NCBI GenBank assembly: GCA_902799705.1
Contig: CADCBP010000020.1
Span: forward strand, 27,447 to 91,446
Reading direction: 5' to 3'
Source of the DNA: an uncultured Bacteroidales bacterium
Lineage (GTDB): Bacteria > Bacteroidota > Bacteroidia > Bacteroidales > Paludibacteraceae
DNA: 64,000 bases
The position numbers were made by a program, and so were the translations under genes. Below are positions 32,007-41,520 of this stretch, in pieces. The first letter of the stretch is position 1; each line of letters starts with the position of its first letter. The notes below the pieces were generated by a model that was not told the origin of the DNA, did no database searches, and was given only the letters and a program-made list of their open reading frames with translations.

Positions 32007-33029
32007 ATGAGTAAGATTCTTTTAATATCTACGGGAGGCACCATTACGATGGTCCGTGACAGGGTATCAGGCGCCCTTGTGCCGGCGGACATGGAGACAT
32101 TCAAAGCCTTTATCCCGGAACTCTTCGCCGGTGATATCCATGTGGATATTCAGGCATTCACGCCCCTTATTGACTCTTCGGATATTGGTCCTTCGAGCTG
32201 GCAGCAAATGGCGCACACCGTCTATGATCATTATGGCGAATACGACGGTTTTGTCATCCTCCATGGCACGGACACCATGTCCTACTCCGCATCGGCGCTT
32301 TCTTTCATGCTTGAGAACCTCGGCAAACCGGTTGTTTTCACCGGTTCACAACTGCCTGTCGGTGTGCTCCGATCGGATGCCAAAGAAAATCTCCTGACGG
32401 CGATAGAAATTGCGGCGGCCAAGGACGAAGACGGCAACCCCATCGTGCCCGAAGTGACTATCTATTTCGAGGACCGTCTCTTCCGTGCCAATAGAACGAC
32501 AAAACGGAATGCCGAGCATTTCTCTGCCTTTAACAGTTATAACTACCCCGCGTTGGCAAAAGCCGGAGTGCACATCATCTACCAGCCGCATCTTGTTCAT
32601 TATTGCGATCCGAAGCAACCACTCATGCTTCACACCTCATTTAACACTGATGTGGCGGTGCTCAAACTCTTCCCGGGAATCCAACCCGCTGTCGTGCGCG
32701 CGCTCTTACGTACACGCAATTTAAAAGGTGTAGTGCTTGAGACCTTCGGCGCCGGAAACGCACCTTCCGACAAATGGCTCTACCGCGAACTCAAGGCGGC
32801 TGTGGACAGAGGCATCATCATCGTCAATAAGACTCAGTGCAACACCGGTTCCGTGGAGATGGGACTATATGCCGTCTCGCTCAACCTCATGAAAGCCGGT
32901 GTACTATCCGGATATGACATCACAACAGAGGCACTGCTCACCAAGATGATGCTCCTCCTTGGCGAACGTCCCGAACAGGCACGCGAACTGCTGGGCAAAG
33001 ATCTTTGCGGAGAAATGACGGTTGATTAG
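32007..33029 (+). CDS. ansA: L-asparaginase, type I
   Basis: The cytoplasmic enzyme hydrolyses asparagine to aspartate. The 340 aa have the first catalytic Thr in STGGTITM and the second in HGTDTMSYSASALSF, plus FTGSQLPVGVLRSD and LETFGAGNAP. Start at ATG 32007; a TTG six bases upstream is in frame but less likely. It is followed by an imperfect inverted repeat and pepD on the same strand. Confidence 0.94.
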   Translation: MSKILLISTGGTITMVRDRVSGALVPADMETFKAFIPELFAGDIHVDIQAFTPLIDSSDIGPSSWQQMAHTVYDHYGEYDGFVILHGTDTMSYSASALSFMLENLGKPVVFTGSQLPVGVLRSDAKENLLTAIEIAAAKDEDGNPIVPEVTIYFEDRLFRANRTTKRNAEHFSAFNSYNYPALAKAGVHIIYQPHLVHYCDPKQPLMLHTSFNTDVAVLKLFPGIQPAVVRALLRTRNLKGVVLETFGAGNAPSDKWLYRELKAAVDRGIIIVNKTQCNTGSVEMGLYAVSLNLMKAGVLSGYDITTEALLTKMMLLLGERPEQARELLGKDLCGEMTVD

Positions 33030-33038
33030 ACCGCTACG

Positions 33039-33107
33039 CTGAAAGAATAAAGACAAAACGGCTTCGACTATACGAGACAATATTGTCCATTGTCCTTATT
33101 CCTTCAG
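33039..33107. other. Imperfect long-armed inverted repeat between ansA and pepD
   Basis: An 18-nt arm at 33039-33056 pairs with 33090-33107 at 16 of 18 positions, with a 33-nt loop. It lacks a T-run, so it may be an attenuator-like or processing structure rather than a terminator. Confidence 0.55.
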
Positions 33108-33144
33108 TGAGTGAAACGAACGATCATTAATCAAATAAAAATAT

Positions 33145-34590
33145 ATGAAAAACTTACAACCCCAAGGCTTGTGGAACAGTTTCTACAGCCTCACACAAAT
33201 TCCGCGTCCAAGCGGCAAGCGCAAAGAGATCGCGGACTTCTTAGTGAATTACGGCAAGTCGCTTGGACTGGAGACTCTCCAGGACGAGATAGGAAATGTC
33301 CTTATTCGCAAACCTGCCTCACCGGGCTATGAGAACCATCCCGGAGTCATCCTCCAGGGACACATGGACATGGTGCCCCAGAAGAACTCAGACAAAGTCT
33401 TTGACTTCGAGAAAGATCCGATTGAAGCCTATGTCGAGGACAACGGCGAATGGGTGACAGCGGATGGCACCACCCTCGGCGCCGACAACGGTATTGGCGT
33501 AGCGACCGCCATGGCGATCCTCGCTGACAAGAACGCCGTGCATCCTCCTTTGGAGGCCTTTTTCACCATCGATGAGGAAACAGGCATGTATGGCGCCAAC
33601 GACCTCAAACCTGGATGGCTCAAAGGCAAATACCTGCTTAACCTCGACTCCGAGACAGAAGGCGAGTTGTACGTAGGTTGCGCCGGAGGTATCGATGCGG
33701 AGGCTACATTCACCTATCAACCCGTCGAGACCGAAGAAGGTGACATCGCTTTGCGTGTCACGGTCAAGGGGTGCAAAGGAGGACACTCTGGTTGTGATAT
33801 CCACCTGCAGCGCGCGAACGCCATCAAACTGCTCTTCCGCTTCCTCAAGGATGCAGTGGCGAATTTTGAGGCACGACTGGCATGTGTGGACGGAGGAAAC
33901 ATGCGCAACTCCATCCCGCGTGAAGCATCGGCAATCATCACCGTTCCCGCAGAGAGTTATCAGGATCTACAGGACCTCGTTGACCGCTATGAAGACCTCT
34001 GGCTCAAAGAGTACGACGGCATTGAACCCGACTTGCATTTCGTCATGGAAGAGACAGAGTGCCCGAAGACCGAGATGCCGGAAGACGTGCAGGACTTCCT
34101 CATCCATGCCATAACCCTCTGCCCGCACGGCGTCTATCGCGTCATTCCCGAGATGCCCGACATTGTGGAGACATCCAACAACCTCGCTATCATCGATACC
34201 AAAGACAATACGGTTCGGGTCATTTGTCTTGCCCGTTCCAGTGTCGAGAGTCGCAAAGAAGAACTGGCTTCTGTCATCCAGTCGGCGTTCTCGTTGGCGG
34301 GGGCTGACGTCAAGTTCGACGGCGCATACCCCGGATGGAAACCCAATTTCAAGAGCAACCTCCTCGCCACGATGAAGAGTGTGTATGAGAAAGAATTCGG
34401 TGCCAGTCCGCGTATCGTCACGATTCACGCCGGCCTCGAATGCGGTATCATCGGCAGTAAGTACGACGGCATGGAGATGATATCTTTCGGTCCTACTATC
34501 GAGCACCCGCACAGCCCGGACGAACGGGTGAATATCGCCACGGTACAGAAGTTCTACCGCTACGTGCAGGCTGCTTTAAAGGCCCTCTAA
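33145..34590 (+). CDS. pepD: Aminoacyl-histidine (cytosol non-specific) dipeptidase
   Basis: PepD is an M20-family zinc dipeptidase. The 481 aa show metal ligands in order: LQGHMDMVPQ, LGADNGIGVA, IDEETGMYGA, LNLDSE and, near the C-terminus, TIHAGLECGI and FGPTIEHPHSPDE. The lid domain lies between about residues 185 and 380 (KGCKGGHSGCDIHL). Length and motifs are normal. It ends at a strong terminator (34593-34624). Confidence 0.96.
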   Translation: MKNLQPQGLWNSFYSLTQIPRPSGKRKEIADFLVNYGKSLGLETLQDEIGNVLIRKPASPGYENHPGVILQGHMDMVPQKNSDKVFDFEKDPIEAYVEDNGEWVTADGTTLGADNGIGVATAMAILADKNAVHPPLEAFFTIDEETGMYGANDLKPGWLKGKYLLNLDSETEGELYVGCAGGIDAEATFTYQPVETEEGDIALRVTVKGCKGGHSGCDIHLQRANAIKLLFRFLKDAVANFEARLACVDGGNMRNSIPREASAIITVPAESYQDLQDLVDRYEDLWLKEYDGIEPDLHFVMEETECPKTEMPEDVQDFLIHAITLCPHGVYRVIPEMPDIVETSNNLAIIDTKDNTVRVICLARSSVESRKEELASVIQSAFSLAGADVKFDGAYPGWKPNFKSNLLATMKSVYEKEFGASPRIVTIHAGLECGIIGSKYDGMEMISFGPTIEHPHSPDERVNIATVQKFYRYVQAALKAL

Positions 34591-34592
34591 AC

Positions 34593-34624
34593 AAAACAGG
34601 CTCGCCACCAAGCGAGCCTGTTTT
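34593..34624. terminator. Bidirectional terminator between pepD and the S41 protease
   Basis: Stem AAAACAGGCTCG/CGAGCCTGTTTT with an eight-base loop. A-run and T-run on both sides serve the two convergent genes. Confidence 0.9.
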
Positions 34625-34648
34625 ATAAACCTATAAACTTTTAAACGC

Positions 34649-36259
34649 TTACTTCGTAAGCACATCCACTGCAACTTTCGTAATCTCGTCATCGCGCTCG
34701 AAGAACGGGAAGAAACCTTCATCGCCGATGACGTCACGAATGATGTAAGCATGCAGAAGCCGCGTCATCAACGGGCGCGATTTCTCTATCTCTGCCTCCT
34801 TGGGCTCCACGCCTTTCTCTTCCGCAAAACGAACGAAATCGCGAAGTACATCCTGTCCCTGCAGGTATTTCTCCAAGGCCTGCCATTCCTTGTATTTGCT
34901 CAGTTCTTTGCGGTGCTCGTCGGTGTATTTATACGCAAACTGATAGGTGTATGCCAAGTTCACGCACTGGTTGTACCAGGGGGTGTTAAGCGTTGTGTCG
35001 CGTCCCACAAACACGTCGGGCATGATACCTCCGCCGCCATGTACGATACGTCCGTTCTTCGTGCGGTAAACAGTTGTGTCCGTGAAATGGATCGAGTCGG
35101 CGGAATAGAACTCGCCATGCTCGAACCGCTCCACGAGATCTTTCTCGTAATCGTCCTGATCCCCCAGTGTATAGGGTTTCTGGATGCAACGTCCTGACGG
35201 CGTGTAGTAGCGTGCAACCGTCAGACGAACGGCACTCCCGTCCGCGAAGGGCATCTGTTGCTGAACCAGTCCTTTTCCGAACGAACGGCGTCCTACGATC
35301 GTCGCGCGGTCGTTGTCCTGCATCGCACCCGCGAAAATCTCACTCGCTGATGCCGAGAAATTATCAATCAGAACCACTAATGGTACGTCCTTGAATCGCC
35401 CGCCGCCGTTCGCTTTAGCCTCATAGCGAGGGTAGGCACGACCTTCCGAATAGACAATCAACTCACCGCCTTTAAGGAATTCATTGGCCATCTTGATAGC
35501 CTGGTCCATGTAACCGCCGCTGTTCTCCCGCAGGTCCACGATATAACTCGTCGCGCCTTTTGCACGCAGTTCAGCCAGCGCGTTGATGAACTCTTTGTAC
35601 GTCGTCTCGCCGAATTTGTTCACACGCACAAATCCGATCTTCTCGTCCTTGCGCTCTATGATGAACTTCGCATCGACCGACGTCACGGGGATGTCGCCGC
35701 GTGTCACGGTGAACGAGAGAGGCTCTTTCACGCCCGAACGGAGAATGCCTAATTTCACTTTCGTCCCCTTCTCGCCGCGAAGCGTCTTCATCACCTTCTC
35801 GTTGTTCAGTTTCTTCCCTACGAACGCCGAGTCATCTACGCTCACTAACTTGTCACCTGCGAGCACACCTACGCCTTCGCACGGGCCGCCGGCAATCACC
35901 GCAACGATACGCACCGTGTCCTGCTGAATGGTGAATTGTACACCGATGCCCGAAAACGAACCTGACAGTTCCGAGTTCACCATCTCCAGGTCCTCTTTGG
36001 GGATATAAGCCGAGTGCGGGTCCAGTTTCTTCACCAGGTCCGTCATTGCCTCGTCGGTGATACTGTCTATGTTCAGTTCATCGACGTACGCTGTTTCCAT
36101 CAACTGCAGCAAACGGTCCACTTTGGACAGCTCCCATTGTAGTTGTCCGTTTTGAATAAAGACGCGTTGTGCATTCGCTTTCTGACTCAGCGCCATGCCG
36201 ATCAGAATACCCAGACTTACGCCAATGACCGTCAATGTGGGAAAGATATATTTTTTCAT
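34649..36259 (-). CDS. S41-family C-terminal processing peptidase (CtpA/Prc type)
   Basis: The 536-aa protein has an N-terminal membrane anchor (LTVIGVSLGILIGMAL), a PDZ domain at about 90-170 (GIGVQFTIQQDTVRIVAVIA), and the S41 catalytic core with the Ser in DNFSASASEIFAGAM and the Lys in RRSFGKGLVQQQ. It trims or degrades periplasmic proteins. The C-terminal 130 residues are a Bacteroidetes-typical helical extension. Upstream lie the dCMP deaminase and a CCATCATT octamer array. Confidence 0.94.
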   Translation of the reverse strand: MKKYIFPTLTVIGVSLGILIGMALSQKANAQRVFIQNGQLQWELSKVDRLLQLMETAYVDELNIDSITDEAMTDLVKKLDPHSAYIPKEDLEMVNSELSGSFSGIGVQFTIQQDTVRIVAVIAGGPCEGVGVLAGDKLVSVDDSAFVGKKLNNEKVMKTLRGEKGTKVKLGILRSGVKEPLSFTVTRGDIPVTSVDAKFIIERKDEKIGFVRVNKFGETTYKEFINALAELRAKGATSYIVDLRENSGGYMDQAIKMANEFLKGGELIVYSEGRAYPRYEAKANGGGRFKDVPLVVLIDNFSASASEIFAGAMQDNDRATIVGRRSFGKGLVQQQMPFADGSAVRLTVARYYTPSGRCIQKPYTLGDQDDYEKDLVERFEHGEFYSADSIHFTDTTVYRTKNGRIVHGGGGIMPDVFVGRDTTLNTPWYNQCVNLAYTYQFAYKYTDEHRKELSKYKEWQALEKYLQGQDVLRDFVRFAEEKGVEPKEAEIEKSRPLMTRLLHAYIIRDVIGDEGFFPFFERDDEITKVAVDVLTK

Positions 36260-36270
36260 ACTTCTAAACC

Positions 36271-36343
36271 TTTCATCATTCCATCATTTCATCAATCCAT
36301 CATTGAGCGACGTAGTCGCGCTCATTTCATCATTCCATCATTT
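36271..36343. repeat. CCATCATT octamer arrays around the dCMP deaminase stop
   Basis: Two short octamer arrays (36271-36303 and 36322-36343) flank a small hairpin, GAGCGACGTAGTCGCGCTC. The second supplies the last codons and the stop of the deaminase (NDGMMK). The same unit is at 43529-43548 and 50401-50490. Confidence 0.82.
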
Positions 36344-36750
36344 AAAAAAACGACTTCCACTCCTGCCCGTTTGAGCAGTTCGACGCCGTCCATGATGCGG
36401 TATTCTTCGCCATAGACCACGCGTTTGATGCCCGATTGAATGATTAGTTTCGAGCACTCCAGGCAGGGCGAAGCCGTCACATACAGCGTTGCACCGTCTG
36501 AACTGTTGTTCGATCGTGCCACTTTGGTCAGTGCGTTCGCCTCAGCGTGCAGCACGTATGGCTTCGATACATTGTTCTCATCTTCGCAGATGTTCTCGAA
36601 GCCCGAAGGAGTACCGTTGTACCCGTCGGAGATGATCATCTGGTTCTTCACCAACAGCGCACCTACTTTGCGGCGCACGCAGTAACTGTTCTCAGCCCAC
36701 GTCCGCGCCATGCGCATATACAAATAATCGCGTTTCTGTTGTTTATCCAT
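36322..36750 (-). CDS. Deoxycytidylate deaminase (ComEB-like)
   Basis: The 142-aa zinc enzyme converts dCMP to dUMP. Zinc ligands and the proton shuttle are in VLHAEANALTK (His, Glu) and SPCLECSKLI (two Cys). The N-terminal segment RMARTWAENSYCVRRKVGALLV is typical. The family includes ComEB of transformation loci, but it is mainly a nucleotide-pool enzyme. The C-terminal Met-Met-Lys comes from an octamer array. Confidence 0.93.
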   Translation of the reverse strand: MDKQQKRDYLYMRMARTWAENSYCVRRKVGALLVKNQMIISDGYNGTPSGFENICEDENNVSKPYVLHAEANALTKVARSNNSSDGATLYVTASPCLECSKLIIQSGIKRVVYGEEYRIMDGVELLKRAGVEVVFLNDGMMK

Positions 36751-36752
36751 TT

Positions 36753-36801
36753 CTCTAAACTCTAAACTCTAAACTCTAAACACTAACCCGTAACCGCTAA
36801 C
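36753..36801. repeat. CTCTAAA heptamer array between mpl and the deaminase
   Basis: Seven consecutive 7-nt units: CTCTAAA four times, then CACTAAC, CCGTAAC, CGCTAAC. The last ones include the mpl stop codon on the minus strand. Confidence 0.88.
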
Positions 36802-38143
36802 CCTTCAGCAATTCCTTCGCGAATTGCTTCACATCGACTCCGTCGAACGTGCCGCTACTCATCATCAGCAGCGCTATACCTTGATTGCTGAATGCTGAAT
36901 ACTGACAACTGACAGCTGACATCATCGCTTTGCTATCCGTGAAGACCTCTACATTTTTCGTGCCAAACGCTTCACGCACCTCTCCGGCGGTGATCGGCGT
37001 CAGGCGTTTGTGCTCAATCACTTTCGGGTTGAAATACACGTACGCCACGTCCGCCTCGGCCATGCAGTCCTTGTATTGCGGCAGAAAATCCGCCATGAGG
37101 GAAGAGAACGTGTGCAACTCCATGCACGCGATGAGTTTCTTCTCGGGGTAGCGTTCGCGCACGGCATTGATGGTAGCCTTCAGCTTCGACGGACTATGCG
37201 CGAAGTCTTTGTATGCCACGTCCCTCTCTGTCTCGCAGATCTTCTCCAACCGGTTGCTCGCACCGGTGAACGTACTGATCTCTCGGTAGAAATCATCCGG
37301 CGCCACTCCGATGCAGTGACACGCGAGCATTGCCGCTTGCAGGTTCTGCATGTTATGCCGCCCGAATACCTGCATCGCTACATCCCCTGCATACGCATCG
37401 TAAGGAATAATTTTTAATTCTAAATTTTTAATTTTTAATTCCTCTGCTAAGAGGCGCAGGTTTTCGTCGCCCTGATAGTAGATAAAACTGCCGTTGGGTT
37501 CTATCGAATGGACGAACTTACGGAACGTCTCCACGTACTCAGGGAAAGTGGGGAAGACGTTGATATGATCCCATGCAATACCTGTCAGGATAGCTACATG
37601 CGGGTGGTACCATAGGAATTTGGACCGCAAATCGAGTGGAGAAGTGAGGTACTCGTCACCCTCAAAAACGGCATATTTGGCGGTGTCGCTCAGTCGTACC
37701 ATCCGCTCGAATCCTTCTATCTGCGCGCCGACCATGTAGTCGGCTTCGATACCCAGGCGGTTGAGGACATAGAGGATCATCGAGGTCGTGGTCGTCTTAC
37801 CGTGACTGCCACCTACCACGATGCGGATCTTGTCTTTCGTCTGCTCGTACAGGTATTCGGGGAAGGAGTAAATCTTGATGCCTAACTCGCGCGCCCTCAC
37901 CAGTTCGGGGTTGTCTTCGCGAGCGTGCATACCGAGGATGATCGCATCGATATCACTCGTGATGCGCTCGGGATGCCAACCCATCTCGTCCGGCAGCAAT
38001 CCTGCCTCGCGCAGATGAGACAAAGCGGGGTCGAAGATCTCGTCATCCGACCCCGTCACTTGGTATCCCGCCTTGGAGGCAACGGCCAATGCCAAGTTAT
38101 GCATTGCCGCACCACCAATAGCTATGAAATGAATCCTGGTCAT
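36797..38143 (-). CDS. mpl: UDP-N-acetylmuramate:L-Ala-D-Glu-meso-DAP ligase
   Basis: Mpl recycles the murein tripeptide onto UDP-MurNAc. The 448 aa contain the N-terminal FIAIGGAAMHNLA loop, the ATP site VVGGSHGKTTTTSMI, and FEGDEY, GRHNMQNLQAAM and the C-terminal domain GASNRLEKI. Two in-frame heptamer arrays lie inside the gene: 37407-37441 (LKIKNLELKI, between the central and C-terminal domains) and 36885-36919 (SAVSCQYSAFSNQ, near the C-terminus). Both are in probable loops, so the enzyme is likely functional. Confidence 0.95.
   Translation of the reverse strand: MTRIHFIAIGGAAMHNLALAVASKAGYQVTGSDDEIFDPALSHLREAGLLPDEMGWHPERITSDIDAIILGMHAREDNPELVRARELGIKIYSFPEYLYEQTKDKIRIVVGGSHGKTTTTSMILYVLNRLGIEADYMVGAQIEGFERMVRLSDTAKYAVFEGDEYLTSPLDLRSKFLWYHPHVAILTGIAWDHINVFPTFPEYVETFRKFVHSIEPNGSFIYYQGDENLRLLAEELKIKNLELKIIPYDAYAGDVAMQVFGRHNMQNLQAAMLACHCIGVAPDDFYREISTFTGASNRLEKICETERDVAYKDFAHSPSKLKATINAVRERYPEKKLIACMELHTFSSLMADFLPQYKDCMAEADVAYVYFNPKVIEHKRLTPITAGEVREAFGTKNVEVFTDSKAMMSAVSCQYSAFSNQGIALLMMSSGTFDGVDVKQFAKELLKG
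36885..36919. repeat. TGCTGAA/CAACTGA heptamer array in mpl
   Basis: Five 7-nt units (TTGCTGA, ATGCTGA, ATACTGA, CAACTGA, CAGCTGA) are read in frame on the minus strand as a Ser/Gln-rich loop. Confidence 0.85.
37407..37441. repeat. TTAATTT heptamer array in mpl
   Basis: Five 7-nt units (ATAATTT, TTAATTC, TAAATTT, TTAATTT, TTAATTC) are in frame, encoding a Lys/Leu/Ile-rich insert. Same family as 12195-12225. Confidence 0.85.
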
Positions 38144-38258
38144 TTACGATTTGTTCATTTACGATTTGGTCATTTATTTGTTCATTGAACCATTTAACTA
38201 AATGACAAAAATTGCCAAATGGTACATAAATGGTACATGGTACATGACCAAATGGTAC
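38139..38258. repeat. Mixed tandem repeats between mpl and tig
   Basis: TTCATTTACGATTTG-type units (38139-38187) and AAATGGTACAT-type units (38214-38258) fill the gap between the tig stop and the mpl start. There is no recognisable promoter or gene. Confidence 0.75.
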
Positions 38259-38259
38259 T

Positions 38260-39342
38260 TTACTTGAACAGTTTGTCAAACTCCTCCTGGCTGACGGTCT
38301 TGGGCTCTATTTTTGCCACGCCCTTCAGTGCAGCGAAGATCTTGTCTTCTACCACGCGCTCAACGATGCCGCGCAACTGGTTCTCCTGTTTGAGCATCTC
38401 GTTCGCGTAGTTCGTCAGGTGTTCGTCCTCGATGTTCATCAGACCGTATTGCATGAACTGCATCTTGGCGATACGTTTAGCAAACGCCTCTACCTCTTCT
38501 TTCTGTACATCGATCTTGTATTCCTTCATCAACTGGTCTTTGGCGAGGTGCCATTTCAGTTCCTCGACCATCTTGTCGAAGTCCTTGTCAAGCTCTTCCT
38601 GGGTCATCTTCTCGTTGGTGGCGAGTACCCAGCGTTTGAGGAAGTCAACCGGGAACTGCACTTTCTCCATCTTCTTCAGGATAGCTGCTTTCGCGTCGAT
38701 GCCGAAACGGTATTTGCTCTCCTCGCTCAGGCTGCGCTCGATATCTTCTTTGACGCGTGCGCGGAACGCTTTCTTGTCTTTCGGAGCCTCGTCGCCATAC
38801 ACTTTTGCGAACAACTCGGCATCCACCTTGCACGGCTTCACTTCCGCTTTCGTACCTTTCTCTTTGTCCTCGGGGATGTACTCGCCGAAACGGTTGGCGT
38901 AGGCCTCAATCTGCTTGTCGATCATCTCGTCGGTCACCTCGATGGTGTACTCCGGCAGTTTGTTCTTGCCTGTCAGCTTGGCGTCGAACTCCGGCGCAAC
39001 GGCGATGTCGAAGTGGAACGTGAACGTGTCGTCGTGGTCCAGGTCGATACGCGGAGCATTCTCGCTGGGCAGCGGGTCACCGAGGATCTGAATCTTGTTG
39101 TCCTCGATGTGTTTCTGCAGGTGCTCGCCAACTAATTTGTTCAGTACATCGGCTAAGATTCCTTTGCCGTACATCTTCTTCACCAAACCGGCGGGAACCA
39201 TGCCCGGACGGAATCCTGGCATCTGTGCTTTATGACGCACTTCTTTCAGCTGTTTGGCTACTTCTTCCTGATAGTCTGCCGGCTCGATCGTGATCGTCAC
39301 CACGCCCATCAGGTCTTTCAATTCACTTTGTTCAATTTTCAT
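38260..39342 (-). CDS. tig: Trigger factor lacking the PPIase domain
   Basis: Trigger factor is the ribosome-bound chaperone. The 360-aa protein has the ribosome-binding N-domain (1-115; signature PGFRPGMVPAGLVKKMYG) and the C-terminal arm domain (from about 174: LFAKVYGDEAPKDKKAFRA onward). Between them, where other trigger factors carry a roughly 90-residue FKBP-type PPIase domain, only about 20 residues remain (156-173). The C-terminal half is otherwise complete, so this looks like a clean domain loss and not a frameshift. Typical length is 430-450 aa. Confidence 0.92.
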   Translation of the reverse strand: MKIEQSELKDLMGVVTITIEPADYQEEVAKQLKEVRHKAQMPGFRPGMVPAGLVKKMYGKGILADVLNKLVGEHLQKHIEDNKIQILGDPLPSENAPRIDLDHDDTFTFHFDIAVAPEFDAKLTGKNKLPEYTIEVTDEMIDKQIEAYANRFGEYIPEDKEKGTKAEVKPCKVDAELFAKVYGDEAPKDKKAFRARVKEDIERSLSEESKYRFGIDAKAAILKKMEKVQFPVDFLKRWVLATNEKMTQEELDKDFDKMVEELKWHLAKDQLMKEYKIDVQKEEVEAFAKRIAKMQFMQYGLMNIEDEHLTNYANEMLKQENQLRGIVERVVEDKIFAALKGVAKIEPKTVSQEEFDKLFK

Positions 39343-39391
39343 TATACTATAATTTTAAATATTATTACGAAAAATATTTTTGGTATTTTTG

Positions 39392-39509
39392 CTGATTATT
39401 GATTTTGGATTTGAAAAATCCGGAAGATTTATTTGGAAAAGTTATGTTAAATTTATTTAAAAATAAGTTTTCGAAATAAAGATTCTTTTAAAATAAAATC
39501 AATAATCAG
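39392..39509. other. AT-rich unit bounded by 15-bp perfect inverted repeats
   Basis: CTGATTATTGATTTT (39392-39406) and AAAATCAATAATCAG (39495-39509) are exact complements, 88 bp apart, in the gap between typA and tig. The interior is AT-rich with no reading frame. It could be a miniature element or a large stem-loop. Confidence 0.65.
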
Positions 39510-39535
39510 TGATTTTTATGTATTTTTCTTTTTAA

Positions 39536-41350
39536 TTAAACTCTGCCTGCGCGTTTGCGCTCGAGCTCGTCGAGGATGATCTTGCGGATACGCATCGCGT
39601 GCGGTGTTACCTCTACATATTCGTCCTCTTTGATATACTCCAGCGCTTCCTCCAAACTCATGCGGATAGGTGGTGGTAATACGGCCTTGTCGTCCGCGCT
39701 CTTGCTACGCATGTTCGTCAGTTTCTTGGACTTGGTCACGTTGATGACGATGTCGCCTTCTTTCGCGTTCTCGCCTACTACCTGACCGGCATAGACCTCT
39801 TCCTGCGGGTCGATGAAGAACTTACCGCGGTCCTGCAGTTTGTCCAGCGCGTATGCGTATGCCGTACCGGCTTCCATCGCGATGAGCGAACCGTTCGTAC
39901 GCTTCACGATCTCGCCTTTCCACGGCTGGTACTCGAGGAATCGGTGTGCCATGATCGCCTCGCCGGCACTTACGTTCATCACGTATGTACGCATGCCCAT
40001 GATTCCGCGGCTCGGAATAGTGAATTCCAAGTGTACGCGGTCGTTCACTATCTCCATCTTCGTCATCTCGCCTTTGTGAGTGCTCACGAACTCGATGATC
40101 TTACCCGAGCACTCTTCCGGTGTGTTTACCGTCAGGCTCTCCACCGGCTCACATTTGACGCCGTCTATCTCTTTGATAATCACTTGCGGCTGACCAACCT
40201 GCAACTCGTAACCCTCGCGGCGCATGGTCTCAATCAGCACGCTCAGATGCAGCACACCGCGGCCATAGACACGCCAACTGCTCTCCTCGGTGCCTTTCTC
40301 CACACGCAGCGCAAGGTTCTTCTCCAGCTCTTTGTTCAGGCGGTCCTGGATATGACGGCTCGTCACAAACTTACCGTCCTGGCCGAAGAAAGGACTGTCG
40401 TTGATGCAGAACGTCATACTCATCGTCGGCTCGTCGATGGCGATCGGTTTGAGCGGTTCGGGGTTCTCGGCATCGCATATCGTGTCGCCGATCTCAAAAC
40501 CGTCGATACCGATCATCGCGCAGATGTCGCCGTTCTTCACGACGTCCGTCTTCACATGTCCCATGCCGGAGAAAGTATGCAGCTCCTTGATCTTGGTTTT
40601 GACCATAGAGCCGTCTTTCTTCGCCAGCGTCACTGCCTGCCCGTCTTTGAACTCGCCGCGGTGTACACGACCGATCGCAATACGGCCGACATAACTGTTG
40701 TAATCCAGACTTGTTACCAGCATCTGCGGTGTACCAGGGTTCTCTTCCGGAGCAGGGATATACTTCAAGATAGCATCCATGAGGTCCGTTAGATCCGTCG
40801 TCGGCTTGCGCCAGTCGGTACTCATCCATCCTTGCTTGGCGCTGCCGTACAGCGTCTGGAAATCCAACTGGTCATCCGTCGCGTTCAGGTTGCACATCAG
40901 GTCGAACACCTCTTCTTGCACCTCGTCCGGACGGCAGTTCAGTTTATCCACTTTGTTGATTACTACGATGGGTTTCAGACCCAATTCCAGCGCTTTCTGA
41001 AGCACAAAACGTGTCTGCGGCATGGCGCCTTCGAACGCATCGACGAGCAGCAGAACGCCGTCTGCCATGTTCAGCACGCGCTCCACTTCACCGCCGAAGT
41101 CCGCGTGACCCGGAGTGTCGATGATGTTGATCTTAACGCCCTTGTACTCGATGGCGACATTCTTTGCCAGGATGGTGATACCGCGTTCCCGCTCCAAGTC
41201 GTTGTTGTCCAGAATCAACTCCTTGGGCTGGTCGCTGAATTCAGAACGCTGACTGCTGACCACTTTCGCCGTGTACAGCATCTTATCGACCAGCGTCGTC
41301 TTGCCGTGGTCAACGTGCGCAATGATTGCTATATTTCGTATGTTTTGCAT
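39536..41350 (-). CDS. typA: Translational GTPase TypA/BipA
   Basis: The 604-aa ribosome-associated GTPase has G1 [15 protein letters not shown]2 RERGITI, G3 [13 protein letters not shown]4 NKVDK, then domains II, III and V of the EF-G-like fold and the TypA-specific C-terminus. Family length is normal. It helps ribosome assembly and stress adaptation. Promoter at 41408-41439; tig follows about 190 nt downstream. Confidence 0.96.
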   Translation of the reverse strand: MQNIRNIAIIAHVDHGKTTLVDKMLYTAKVVSSQRSEFSDQPKELILDNNDLERERGITILAKNVAIEYKGVKINIIDTPGHADFGGEVERVLNMADGVLLLVDAFEGAMPQTRFVLQKALELGLKPIVVINKVDKLNCRPDEVQEEVFDLMCNLNATDDQLDFQTLYGSAKQGWMSTDWRKPTTDLTDLMDAILKYIPAPEENPGTPQMLVTSLDYNSYVGRIAIGRVHRGEFKDGQAVTLAKKDGSMVKTKIKELHTFSGMGHVKTDVVKNGDICAMIGIDGFEIGDTICDAENPEPLKPIAIDEPTMSMTFCINDSPFFGQDGKFVTSRHIQDRLNKELEKNLALRVEKGTEESSWRVYGRGVLHLSVLIETMRREGYELQVGQPQVIIKEIDGVKCEPVESLTVNTPEECSGKIIEFVSTHKGEMTKMEIVNDRVHLEFTIPSRGIMGMRTYVMNVSAGEAIMAHRFLEYQPWKGEIVKRTNGSLIAMEAGTAYAYALDKLQDRGKFFIDPQEEVYAGQVVGENAKEGDIVINVTKSKKLTNMRSKSADDKAVLPPPIRMSLEEALEYIKEDEYVEVTPHAMRIRKIILDELERKRAGRV

Positions 41351-41407
41351 AATCTTTATGTATTATCAATTTGTGCAAAAAAGTGCACACTAATGCAAAT
41401 TAGCCTG

Positions 41408-41439
41408 CAAAAGTACTGCTTTTTTTTGATATACGCAAG
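41408..41439 (-). promoter_or_regulatory. Promoter for typA
   Basis: The minus strand has CTTG at 41439-41436 and TACTTTTG at 41415-41408, with an A-tract and GCAG spacer. Confidence 0.7.
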
Positions 41440-41520
41440 AAAAATCTGCAAATTTATACAAAAAGAGCACCTTTCGGTGCCCATTTTGCGTGCTATATTC
41501 TTTTTAATGAGTGTCCAAGT

